A stretch of DNA of 9,042 nucleotides from Caryophanales bacterium UBA5026 (GCA_002416285.1 DICM01000008.1:1-9042); one strand, 5' to 3'; shown: positions 1 to 6,695, counted from the stretch's first letter. A program made the numbers and translations. The notes: generated by a model from the sequence alone, not told the origin.

Positions 1-7
1 TTAAAGG

Positions 8-68
8 TATTATAATCATTAAGTATTTTCTTTTTTCTTGCTAGAATAGTAAAAAAATATTATAATCA
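8..68 (+). repeat. Direct repeat TATTATAATCA
   Basis: The 11-mer TATTATAATCA occurs at 8-18 and 58-68, exactly 50 bases apart. Each copy contains TATAAT. The second is the -10 of P1. The first may be the -10 of another promoter whose -35 lies outside the window, or the pair may be a local duplication. Confidence 0.35.
38..66 (+). promoter_or_regulatory. Putative sigma-A promoter P1
   Basis: TTGCTA at 38-43 and a perfect TATAAT at 61-66 are separated by 17 bases. Transcription would start near 73 and run almost at once into the hairpin at 82-112. This could be an attenuated leader for the genes downstream or the start of a very short RNA. The assignment rests on consensus match only. Confidence 0.5.
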
Positions 69-81
69 ACGTAGAATTATT

Positions 82-112
82 AAGAGAAGGGAATGTGCTA
101 TTCCTTTTTCTT
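82..112 (+). terminator. Hairpin with T-rich 3' arm ahead of the first gene
   Basis: Arms 82-94 and 100-112 pair over 13 positions (two are G-U pairs in RNA) around a 5-base loop at 95-99. The 3' arm is T-rich (TTTTTCTT). This is the form of an intrinsic terminator for an upstream transcript or an attenuator of P1. Its last two bases overlap the -35 box of P2 at 111-116. Confidence 0.55.
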
Positions 113-139
113 GACGAGCTGTATAAAATAAAGTAAACT
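111..139 (+). promoter_or_regulatory. Putative sigma-A promoter P2 for the HD gene-mnmE unit
   Basis: TTGACG at 111-116 (5 of 6 match to TTGACA) is followed after 17 bases by TAAACT at 134-139 (4 of 6 match to TATAAT). The start would fall near 146, giving a very short leader before ATG 161. It probably drives the HD-domain gene and mnmE. Confidence 0.5.
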
Positions 140-160
140 AAATGAGAAAGCGTGATAAAA

Positions 161-667
161 ATGAAAAACATAGATTGGGAAGAATATAAGAATATTGTAA
201 AACCTATATTGGAAAGTAGCGAATTTCAAAAAAGAAAAAATTTTGCTCATCATGATAATATTAGTGTTTACGATCATTCTCTAGCAGTATCTAAAAGGGC
301 ATATTTATGGGCAAAAAAACGAGGATTAGACTATCAATCAGCGGCAATAGCTGGACTCCTTCATGATTTTTATACAAGGCCCTGGCAAGAAAATAAAGAG
401 AAAAAACCATTTTTGAAACAACACGGGTTTGTTCATGCTAAGGAAGCAATGGATAATTCCTATTATTATTTCCCTGAATATATGAATGAAGTAATCGCTA
501 ACAGTATTTTAAGGCATATGTTTCCTTTAAATAAAATTCCACCCAAATATAAAATAGGATGGATAGTTACACTCTCAGATAAAGTAGTTTCATTTGAAGT
601 ATTTAAACATCCAAAGTCTCTGCATAAATTAATCGGTTTAGGAAAACGAGGTGATAAAAATGAATGA
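161..667 (+). CDS. HD-domain metal-dependent hydrolase of unknown substrate
   Basis: This encodes a 168-residue soluble protein of the HD phosphohydrolase superfamily. Visible motifs are a first His in YDHS (H39), the LLHDF pair (H68, D69), HGFVHA (H88, H92), RHMFP (H119) and TLSDK (D140). These fit the H...HD...D pattern that binds metal and usually cleaves phosphoesters or nucleotides; the substrate cannot be told. GTG at 152 is also in frame, but GTGAT at 152-156 sits where the SD should be, exactly as in mnmE, so ATG 161 is preferred. The last 8 bases overlap mnmE, which suggests coupled translation. There is no signal peptide or membrane segment. A link to tRNA modification is suggested only by position. 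Family assignment is fairly sure; function is unknown. Confidence 0.85.
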   Translation: MKNIDWEEYKNIVKPILESSEFQKRKNFAHHDNISVYDHSLAVSKRAYLWAKKRGLDYQSAAIAGLLHDFYTRPWQENKEKKPFLKQHGFVHAKEAMDNSYYYFPEYMNEVIANSILRHMFPLNKIPPKYKIGWIVTLSDKVVSFEVFKHPKSLHKLIGLGKRGDKNE

Positions 668-2015
668 TACGATAGCAGCAATTTCAACAGCTCTTGGAGT
701 AGGAGCTATTTCTATCATTAGAGTTAGTGGAAAAGAAGCAATTCCAATTGTTAATAGAATCTTTAAAGGGAAAGATTTAACTAGAGCATTAACACATACC
801 ATAACATATGGTCATATTATTGATGAAAATGAAGTTGTCGATGAGGTTTTAGTAAGTATTATGTTAGCTCCTAAAACGTTTACTACGGAGGATGTTGTTG
901 AGATCAATGCACATGGAGGTATTGTTACAACAAAAAGAATTTTAGAATTATTATTAATCAACGGTGCTAGATTAGCAGATGCTGGTGAATTTACGAAACG
1001 TGCATTTTTAAATGGAAGAATAGATTTAACCCAAGCAGAAGGGGTTATGGATTTAATTGAATCAAAAACAGAAACTGCTCGTAAATTAGCTATGAACCAA
1101 TTAAGTGGTAAAATGTCCAATCGTATCCGTGATTTTAGACAGTCGATTGTTGAGATTTTAGCGAATATTGAAGTAAATATAGATTATCCAGAATATGAGG
1201 ATATTGAGGAAATGACACAGGAAAAATTATTACCTCCGCTAGAAAAGATGCTTAAAGATATGGAATATTTAATAAAAGAAAGTGAAAACGGAGTATTAAT
1301 TAAAACAGGTGTTAAAACAGCTATCATAGGAAGTCCCAATGTTGGAAAAAGTAGTCTTTTAAATGCTTTATTGGAACAAGATAAAGCTATTGTTACGGAT
1401 GTTGCGGGAACAACTAGAGATATTGTTGAAGGTAGTATCCAACTAGACGGACTTATTTTAAATATGATTGACACAGCAGGTATTCGTGATACGAAAGACA
1501 AAGTGGAAGAAATCGGTGTTTTGAAGAGCAAATCAATTTTAAAAGAAGCTGATTTTGTTCTCTTTGTATTAAATGGAAACGAAGCAATTACAGATGAAGA
1601 ACAGAATATTTTAAACGATTTAAAAGGTCGTAATTATCTAATTGTAGTTAATAAAAGTGATTTAGATAGAAATTTAGATTTAAAAGAATTTGATCAGGAT
1701 AAAGTAGTGCAGATTAACACTGTTACAACCGATGGAATTGAACCATTAAAGAAAAAAATCATCGAATTATTTCATATGAATCAAGTTGAAACAGAAGATC
1801 CTAGTTATTTAACCAATGCACGAAGTATTTCATTGTTAAAACAAGCATCGATTGCTCTTAAACAAGCATATCATGCTTTAAAAAACAATACACCAGTTGA
1901 TCTAGTTGAGATTGATATCAAATCAGCATGGGATTTATTAGGAGAAATTATTGGAGAAACTTATCAAGATGCCTTAATCGATCAATTATTTTCTCAATTC
2001 TGTTTAGGAAAATAG
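660..2015 (+). CDS. mnmE: tRNA modification GTPase MnmE (TrmE)
   Basis: MnmE works with MnmG to place a carboxymethylaminomethyl (or aminomethyl) group on U34 of tRNAs reading NNA/NNG codons. The 451-residue protein has the family's parts in order. The N-terminal folate-binding domain begins NDTIAAIST. A helical region holds an inserted Ras-like GTPase with P-loop GSPNVGKSS (224-232), GTTRD, DTAGIRD (271-277) and NKSD (331-334). The C-terminal CLGK carries the catalytic-site Cys (448). Length is normal for the family. A GTG at 651 is in frame, but it is part of the SD (GAGGTGAT, 648-655), so ATG 660 is the start. It overlaps the HD gene by 8 bases. Its stop lies inside a terminator-like hairpin, so mnmG is probably transcribed mainly from its own promoter. 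Confidence 0.97.
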   Translation: MNDTIAAISTALGVGAISIIRVSGKEAIPIVNRIFKGKDLTRALTHTITYGHIIDENEVVDEVLVSIMLAPKTFTTEDVVEINAHGGIVTTKRILELLLINGARLADAGEFTKRAFLNGRIDLTQAEGVMDLIESKTETARKLAMNQLSGKMSNRIRDFRQSIVEILANIEVNIDYPEYEDIEEMTQEKLLPPLEKMLKDMEYLIKESENGVLIKTGVKTAIIGSPNVGKSSLLNALLEQDKAIVTDVAGTTRDIVEGSIQLDGLILNMIDTAGIRDTKDKVEEIGVLKSKSILKEADFVLFVLNGNEAITDEEQNILNDLKGRNYLIVVNKSDLDRNLDLKEFDQDKVVQINTVTTDGIEPLKKKIIELFHMNQVETEDPSYLTNARSISLLKQASIALKQAYHALKNNTPVDLVEIDIKSAWDLLGEIIGETYQDALIDQLFSQFCLGK

Positions 2016-2033
2016 GAAACTATTTTCTTTTTT
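2006..2033 (+). terminator. Intrinsic terminator containing the mnmE stop codon
   Basis: GAAAATAG (2008-2015) and CTATTTTC (2020-2027) form a perfect 8-bp stem with a GAAA tetraloop (2016-2019). G2007-T2028 (a G-U pair in RNA) and A2006-T2029 can extend it. Six Ts follow at 2028-2033. The TAG stop of mnmE (2013-2015) is the loop-proximal end of the 5' arm. The stem is AT-rich, so termination may be partial. Confidence 0.6.
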
Positions 2034-2034
2034 G

Positions 2035-2063
2035 TTGTCAGTCTTTTTGATTCATAGTATAAT
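2035..2063 (+). promoter_or_regulatory. Sigma-A promoter for mnmG-rsmG-rsmA
   Basis: TTGTCA (2035-2040), a 17-base spacer and a perfect TATAAT (2058-2063) make a near-consensus promoter. It starts two bases after the T-run of the mnmE terminator. Transcription would start near 2070, leaving a leader of about 17 bases with SD AGGAAGTGG (2074-2082) before ATG 2087. Confidence 0.7.
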
Positions 2064-2086
2064 AGGGAACGTTAGGAAGTGGAATC

Positions 2087-3949
2087 ATGGAATATGAAAT
2101 AATTGTAGTCGGTGGAGGACATGCTGGATGTGAAGCATCTTTAGCAGCAGCTCGCCTTGGACATAAAACCTTATTAGTAACAGGAAATTTTAAAAATATA
2201 GCAGATATGCCATGTAATCCATCAATTGGTGGAAGTGCCAAAGGAATTGTTGTTCGTGAAATAGATGCCTTAGGTGGAGAAATGGGAAAAAATGCTGACC
2301 GTTCTTTGATTCAGATGAAGATGCTTAATTACAAGAAGGGGCCAGCTGTACAGGCTCTCCGTGCTCAAGGAGATAAGATTATTTATCCAAAGAACATGAT
2401 TAACACGCTAAATAGCACTGAAAATTTAACTTTAAAAGAAGCAATTGTGGAAGATTTAATTGTAGAAAATAATAAAGTGGGTGGAGTTATATTAGAGGAC
2501 GGAACTAAAATTACCTCTAATGCAGTTATTTTAACGACCGGTACTTATCTAAAAGCTGATATATTAGTTGGTGATACAAGAAGAAGAGAAGGTCCACATG
2601 GCGAAAAACCGTCTAATCATTTGAGCGAGCACTTAGAACAACTAGGATTCCAAATTATTCGTTTAAAAACAGGTACTCCTCCTAGAATTGCAAAAAATTC
2701 CATTGATTTTTCTAAAACAAAGGAAGAAAAGGGAGACGATATTCCGAGGACTTTTAGTTTTGATTTAGATCCTTTTTATAAAGTTGAGGACCAAGTCTCT
2801 TGTCATTTGATTTATACGAATGATACAACACATGAAATTATTAGAGAAAATCTTCATAAAGCTAGTATGTATGGGGGACTTAATGATATTAAAGGAGTTG
2901 GACCTAGATATTGTCCTTCGATAGAGGATAAAGTAGTTCGTTTTCATGAAAAAGAGAGACATCAATTGTTTTTAGAACCAGAAAGTCGTTATTATGATGA
3001 TATCTATCTTCAGGGATTTTCAACATCGATGCCGCATGATATCCAGGATCTTATGGTACATAGTCTAGAGGGGCTAGAGAATGCAGAAATATTAAAATAT
3101 GCTTATGCAATTGAATATGATGCACTTTACCCAACTCAATTAAAACAGACATTAGAGACAAAATTAATTGAGAATCTTTATACAGCAGGACAGATTAATG
3201 GAACGAGTGGATATGAGGAGGCTGCATGTCAAGGATTGATTGCCGGAATTAATGCATCATTAAAGTTATCTGGTAAAGAGCCATTTATTTTAAAGAGAAA
3301 TGATGCTTATATTGGTGTTTTAATCGATGATTTAGTAACAAAAGGAGTGAGAGATCCCTATCGATTACTTACTTCACGAGCAGAATATCGTTTATTACTA
3401 AGACATGATAATGCAGATTTAAGACTTCGTGAATATGGGTATCAAATTGGTTTAATTGATGAAAATAAATATAAAAGATTACAAAATAAAAAACAACAAA
3501 TGAAGGAATTGGAAGAATTTTTAAAAGAACATAAAGTGACACCCGTCAAAGAAGTCAATGAATATTTAGAACAAATTGGTTCCTCAGCTTTAAAAGATGG
3601 AATAACACTATTTGATTTATTAAAACGTCCTGAAATTAATATGGAACATTTAAGACATTTTATAGAATTTCATTATGCAGAAGAAGTCGAGGAACAAGTA
3701 TCAATCCAAATAAAGTATGAGGGATATATTGCCAAGGCGCGAAAAGAAGCAGAGAAGATGTTAAAGTTAGAAGATAAAAAAATACCAGAAGATATTAATT
3801 ATGATGATATTAAGAATATTGCTTCTGAGGCAAGACAAAAATTAAAAGAAGTAAACCCAACTTCAATTGGTCAAGCCTTAAGAATAAGTGGAGTTAATCC
3901 GGCTGATATCTCGATATTAATGGTATATTTAAAAAAGGAGCATAAATGA
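2087..3949 (+). CDS. mnmG: tRNA uridine-34 modification enzyme MnmG (GidA)
   Basis: This is the FAD-dependent partner of MnmE in the U34 wobble modification. The 620-residue length is normal. The N-terminal Rossmann motif GGGHAGCEA (9-17) binds FAD. Family signatures PCNPSIGG (42-49), LKTGTPPR (193-200), GQINGTSGYEEAA (about 368-380) and the DLVTKGVRDPYRLLTSRAEYR block (about 415-435) are all present. The C-terminal helical region, which in this family contacts MnmE, is also present. ATG 2087 follows SD AGGAAGTGG at 2074-2082. The stop TGA shares the ATGA overlap with rsmG, indicating translational coupling. Transcription probably starts at the promoter just upstream and can be uncoupled from mnmE. 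Confidence 0.98.
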   Translation: MEYEIIVVGGGHAGCEASLAAARLGHKTLLVTGNFKNIADMPCNPSIGGSAKGIVVREIDALGGEMGKNADRSLIQMKMLNYKKGPAVQALRAQGDKIIYPKNMINTLNSTENLTLKEAIVEDLIVENNKVGGVILEDGTKITSNAVILTTGTYLKADILVGDTRRREGPHGEKPSNHLSEHLEQLGFQIIRLKTGTPPRIAKNSIDFSKTKEEKGDDIPRTFSFDLDPFYKVEDQVSCHLIYTNDTTHEIIRENLHKASMYGGLNDIKGVGPRYCPSIEDKVVRFHEKERHQLFLEPESRYYDDIYLQGFSTSMPHDIQDLMVHSLEGLENAEILKYAYAIEYDALYPTQLKQTLETKLIENLYTAGQINGTSGYEEAACQGLIAGINASLKLSGKEPFILKRNDAYIGVLIDDLVTKGVRDPYRLLTSRAEYRLLLRHDNADLRLREYGYQIGLIDENKYKRLQNKKQQMKELEEFLKEHKVTPVKEVNEYLEQIGSSALKDGITLFDLLKRPEINMEHLRHFIEFHYAEEVEEQVSIQIKYEGYIAKARKEAEKMLKLEDKKIPEDINYDDIKNIASEARQKLKEVNPTSIGQALRISGVNPADISILMVYLKKEHK

Positions 3950-4650
3950 AACCAGAAGAATTGAAAAACCAATTAGCTGAGGATGGAATTTTGTTAACGG
4001 GTGTGCAAGAATCACAATTAAAAAGATACTATGAAATTTTAGTCGAGTGGAATACTTTTATGAATTTGACTGGAATTACTGATTTAGAACAAGTCTATTT
4101 AAAACATTTTTATGATAGTGCTATTTTATTGAACCATTTTGATTTAAAGAATATTAAAACACTTTGCGATATAGGCACAGGAGCTGGATTTCCTGGTATG
4201 GTATTAAAAATTATCTATCCAAACTTACAAATAACTTTGGTTGATTCTCTGGAAAAACGCATCAAATTCTTAAATTATGTAATAGATACCTTAAACTTAG
4301 AAGGAATTGTAACCGTTCATGCTCGAGCCGAAGAATTCGCAGTTCAAAATCGTGAGAAATTTGATGTAGTAACTGCTCGTGCTGTAGCTCATTTAGCAGT
4401 TTTATCAGAATTCTGTTTGCCACTTGTAAAGGTTGGTGGATATTTTGTTCCAATGAAGGGTAATTTATTAGAGGAAAAGAAAGAAAGTATCAAAGCTATA
4501 CAGGAACTCTCAGGAGAAATTGAAAAAGAATATTCTTTCTTACTTCCAAAAGAAGAAAGTAATCGAACTATTTTAAAAATTAAAAAGATAAAACCTACTA
4601 ATAAAAAATATCCTAGAAAATTTAGTGAAATAAAAAAGAAACCTCTTTAA
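3946..4650 (+). CDS. rsmG: 16S rRNA (guanine-527-N7) methyltransferase RsmG (GidB)
   Basis: RsmG methylates N7 of G527 in 16S rRNA using S-adenosylmethionine. The 234-residue protein carries NLTGI (40-44) and HFYDS (54-58). It also has the SAM-binding glycine motif DIGTGAGFPG (75-84), the acidic strand end LVDSLEKR (98-105) and VTARAVA (142-148), and ends in a basic PRKFSEIKKKPL tail typical of the family. ATG 3946 overlaps the mnmG stop by four bases, with SD AAGGAG (3935-3940) inside mnmG. rsmG is usually found next to mnmG in Firmicutes. rsmA follows 13 bases later, so the two are probably co-transcribed. Confidence 0.97.
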   Translation: MKPEELKNQLAEDGILLTGVQESQLKRYYEILVEWNTFMNLTGITDLEQVYLKHFYDSAILLNHFDLKNIKTLCDIGTGAGFPGMVLKIIYPNLQITLVDSLEKRIKFLNYVIDTLNLEGIVTVHARAEEFAVQNREKFDVVTARAVAHLAVLSEFCLPLVKVGGYFVPMKGNLLEEKKESIKAIQELSGEIEKEYSFLLPKEESNRTILKIKKIKPTNKKYPRKFSEIKKKPL

Positions 4651-4660
4651 AGGATGTGAT
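4649..4660 (+). promoter_or_regulatory. SD that sets the TTG start of rsmA
   Basis: AAAGGATGTGAT differs at one internal base from the anti-SD complement AAAGGAGGTGAT. It begins inside the rsmG stop codon and places its AGGA core 9 bases before TTG 4664. This supports the TTG as the true start. Confidence 0.7.
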
Positions 4661-4663
4661 AAA

Positions 4664-5506
4664 TTGAATTATTCACCAAAAAAAATGCAAGAATTATTAA
4701 GTAAAAATGGATTTAATTTTAAAAAGATGTTTGGTCAAAATTTTATCATTGATGAAAATATTATCCAGAGTATTATTCGAAAGGCAGATATTGATAAAGA
4801 TACTTTAGTATTAGAGATAGGTCCAGGTGCTGGATCCCTTACTTATCTTTTAAGTGATGCTGCTAAAGAGGTTGTTTGTTTTGAAATAGATACAAATTTA
4901 AAACCTATTTTAGAAGATGTTTTAAAAGATAAAAAAAATGTTTCAATTTATTTTGAAGATTTTTTAAAGGTCAATGTCCAAGAAATTCTTGAAAAACATT
5001 CTTATAAAAAACTATATGTTGTTGCGAATCTCCCATATTATATAACGACTCCAATTGTAATGAAAATAATTGAAGATAAAATTCCAGTTGATCGACTTGT
5101 TATTATGGTCCAAAAGGAAGTCGGAGATCGATTTAAAGCAACACCGGGTAGTAAAGATTATAGCTCACTTTCTGTGTTTTTAAATTATTACTTTGATATT
5201 ACAAAATTATTAGATGTAAGTAGAAATGTATTTTTACCAAAACCGAATGTCGATAGTATTGTGATTCAAATGAAAAGAAAAGAAGTATTAGAAAGTTTAA
5301 CTAATGAGCAGTTCTTTTTTCAGTTAATCCGGTCATCATTTCAACAGAAAAGAAAGACATTGCGCAATAATTTAAGAAGTTATGATCTAGTTCAAATAGA
5401 GGAAGTTCTTAAGAAATTTAATTTGGATTTAAATGTTCGAGCAGAACAGATTCCTATCCATGTATTTGTAGAAATTGCCAATAACTATAACGAAAAACGT
5501 CCTTAG
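4664..5506 (+). CDS. rsmA: 16S rRNA dimethyladenosine transferase RsmA (KsgA)
   Basis: RsmA dimethylates A1518 and A1519 near the 3' end of 16S rRNA (E. coli numbering), a late step in small-subunit assembly. The 280-residue protein shows the full Rossmann methyltransferase set: FGQNFIID (23-30), SAM motif EIGPGAGSLT (51-60) and catalytic NLPYY (122-126). It also has MVQKEVGDR (148-156), the FLPKPNVDS block (190-198) and FQQKRKTLRNNL (226-237). The start is TTG 4664 behind SD-like AAAGGATGTGAT (4649-4660); no better start precedes the conserved N-terminal block. In many Firmicutes rsmA lies elsewhere, while noc/parB genes follow rsmG. The last four bases overlap the end of cotJC on the other strand. 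Confidence 0.96.
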   Translation: MNYSPKKMQELLSKNGFNFKKMFGQNFIIDENIIQSIIRKADIDKDTLVLEIGPGAGSLTYLLSDAAKEVVCFEIDTNLKPILEDVLKDKKNVSIYFEDFLKVNVQEILEKHSYKKLYVVANLPYYITTPIVMKIIEDKIPVDRLVIMVQKEVGDRFKATPGSKDYSSLSVFLNYYFDITKLLDVSRNVFLPKPNVDSIVIQMKRKEVLESLTNEQFFFQLIRSSFQQKRKTLRNNLRSYDLVQIEEVLKKFNLDLNVRAEQIPIHVFVEIANNYNEKRP

Positions 5507-5514
5507 GACGTTTT
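5494..5514. terminator. Bidirectional hairpin between rsmA and cotJC
   Basis: AAAACGTCC (5494-5502) and GGACGTTTT (5506-5514) form a perfect 9-bp inverted repeat around TTA (5503-5505). Read on either strand it ends in a short T-run, so it can serve both converging transcripts. The rsmA stop TAG (5504-5506) and the cotJC stop TAA (5505-5503 on the - strand) both fall at the hairpin centre. Confidence 0.75.
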
Positions 5515-6072
5515 ATTCATATCATTTTCTAAATAATAGTTTCTTAATTCTTTAAATCTCTGGTAATGAACAATTTCTCTTTGTCTTAGGAAGGAAAGAG
5601 GTCCGAGAACATCATTATCATCTGTTAAATCCATTAAATGTTCATATGTTGCTCTAGCACGTTGTTCAGCTGCCATGTCACTTTCTAGATCAGCAATATA
5701 ATCTCCAGAAGCTTCTATGTAAGAGGTAGTAAATGGAACTCCCATTGCATCAGTTGGGAATAGAGCACCGTCATGCTGAGCAAACATTCCACCCATGCCA
5801 GCTTGCTTTAATTCATCAATTGTAGCTCCTTGCATAAGTTGATAGATCATACTTGCGATAATTTCAAGGTGAGCAATCTCTTCTGTACCGATATCAGTTA
5901 ATAAAGCTTTTCCTTTATCATCTGGCATTGTATAACGTTGGTTTAAATAACGTAAACAAGCAGCTAGTTCAGAATCGGGACCACCATATTGTGCAGTTAA
6001 ATATCTTGCCATTTTTAGATCTTTTTTTCGAATATTTACAGGATATTCTAATTTTTTCTTATATACCCACAT
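5503..6072 (-). CDS. cotJC: Spore coat protein CotJC, manganese-catalase family
   Basis: This 189-residue protein is of the CotJC/non-heme manganese catalase family, a ferritin-like four-helix bundle deposited in the spore coat. The dimetal ligands expected from manganese catalases are visible with the right spacing: E35 (SELAA), E65 and H68 (TEEIAHLE), E136 (AAEQRAR) and H169 (REIVHYQRF). Catalase activity is therefore possible, though it is not established for every CotJC. The opening MWVYKKKLEYPV is characteristic. ATG 6072 follows SD AGGAGGT (6083-6077), which overlaps the stop of the upstream gene only 9 bases away, so the two are one operon. It converges on rsmA and ends in the shared hairpin. 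Confidence 0.93.
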   Translation of the reverse strand: MWVYKKKLEYPVNIRKKDLKMARYLTAQYGGPDSELAACLRYLNQRYTMPDDKGKALLTDIGTEEIAHLEIIASMIYQLMQGATIDELKQAGMGGMFAQHDGALFPTDAMGVPFTTSYIEASGDYIADLESDMAAEQRARATYEHLMDLTDDNDVLGPLSFLRQREIVHYQRFKELRNYYLENDMNKTS

Positions 6073-6081
6073 AAGTACCTC

Positions 6082-6519
6082 CTACTGATTTTCCCATGGC
6101 CACGGACGATCGTCCCATTTCCAAGGGAATGCATTGGTGGCCTCACTGTTTACCGTGAGTGGACCATATTTTTGTTCATATTCGGTAGAAATCCTGTCTG
6201 TTTGAATTCGATATTGATTAAATAGTTGAATCATATCTTGATCATCTGGAAAAAGATCTAAATAAAGATTAATATCTATCATGGAAAAAGATAAAGCGTC
6301 AAGAAAAGTTAACAATTGAGCGCGTTCATTTAGTGGCTCAATTTCTAGTGGTTGTGAAAGTTTGTAGCCATTATATAAACTCGGAAACATATTTCCACGA
6401 ATAAATCCGGCATATGGATCATAAAGTTGTGATGGATTTTCATCTACAGAAAATAAGGGTTTATTATAGTTATTATTTTGATAATTATAATAATCTAATT
6501 TTCTTTCATAATTGTACAT
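6082..6519 (-). CDS. Spore coat protein, CotJA-like segment fused to CotJB
   Basis: The 145-residue protein has three parts. Residues 1-30 are an Asn/Tyr-rich head. Residues about 31-57 (DPYAGFIRGNMFPSLYNGYK) resemble the core of CotJA, with its pattern of an aromatic residue, R-G and then a FP-x-L-Y run. Residues about 62-145 match CotJB: a helical region with LYLDLFPDDQDMI and FNQYR, then YGPLT and the Trp-rich end PWKWDDRPWPWEN. In Bacillus these are separate genes, cotJA and cotJB, ahead of cotJC; here they appear as one frame. ATG 6519 has a strong SD GAGGAGGAG (6537-6529). The CotJB part is recognised from motifs with good confidence. The CotJA part is shorter and less certain. No symbol is given because of the fusion. 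Confidence 0.8.
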   Translation of the reverse strand: MYNYERKLDYYNYQNNNYNKPLFSVDENPSQLYDPYAGFIRGNMFPSLYNGYKLSQPLEIEPLNERAQLLTFLDALSFSMIDINLYLDLFPDDQDMIQLFNQYRIQTDRISTEYEQKYGPLTVNSEATNAFPWKWDDRPWPWENQ

Positions 6520-6540
6520 ATACTTAACTCCTCCTCGGTT

Positions 6541-6580
6541 TATAGTATGGGATTGTATCCTATTTGTATGGGTATGTATC
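6541..6580 (-). promoter_or_regulatory. Putative sporulation-sigma promoter region of the cotJ operon
   Basis: On the - strand this stretch carries repeated boxes: GATAC (6580-6576), CATACC (6576-6571), CATACAAAT (6570-6562), GATACAAT (6559-6552) and CATACTATA (6549-6541). CATACAAAT and GATACAAT resemble the sigma-E -10 (CATACAAT). CATACTATA fits both the sigma-K (CATAnnnTA) and sigma-G (CATnnTA) -10 patterns. The matching -35 boxes are weak. In B. subtilis cotJ depends on sigma-E. Which box is used cannot be decided from sequence. Confidence 0.4.
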
Positions 6581-6678
6581 TCGGTTGATTTACCTAAATT
6601 AAAAAGTTAATCTATATTTTCATAGAAAAGAGTAAAAAACTCTTGTCAAAATAGGTTTTTATTGTTAAAATAGGATAC
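6555..6678. repeat. 11-bp inverted repeat in the cotJ/tRNA-His divergent region
   Basis: GTATCCTATTT (6555-6565) is the exact reverse complement of AAATAGGATAC (6668-6678). The left copy overlaps a sigma-E-like -10 of cotJ. The right copy overlaps the -10 of the tRNA-His promoter. Confidence 0.4.
6643..6671 (+). promoter_or_regulatory. Sigma-A promoter of the tRNA-His gene
   Basis: TTGTCA (6643-6648) and TAAAAT (6666-6671) are 17 bases apart. TGT just before the -10 gives an extended -10 element. Transcription would start near 6678, about 18 bases before the mature tRNA. The arrangement is nearly identical to the promoter ahead of mnmG. Confidence 0.65.
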
Positions 6679-6695
6679 GTAACTTAGTTACAAAT

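Noticed and set aside
812..1531. Long - strand frames inside mnmE
   Set aside because: They lie opposite conserved MnmE coding sequence, have no SD or recognisable motif, and their composition is that of an antisense shadow.
4262..4453. - strand frame inside rsmG
   Set aside because: It is opposite conserved RsmG sequence, has no SD, and its Leu/His-rich repeats come from reverse-complemented codons.
6628..6644. AAGAGT/ACTCTT inverted repeat before tRNA-His
   Set aside because: It has only 6 bp with an A-only loop and no T-run in a useful place. It is too weak to call a terminator or operator.
6679..6691. GTAAC/GTTAC inverted repeat at the tRNA-His transcript start
   Set aside because: It is only 5 bp, which is expected by chance in this composition.
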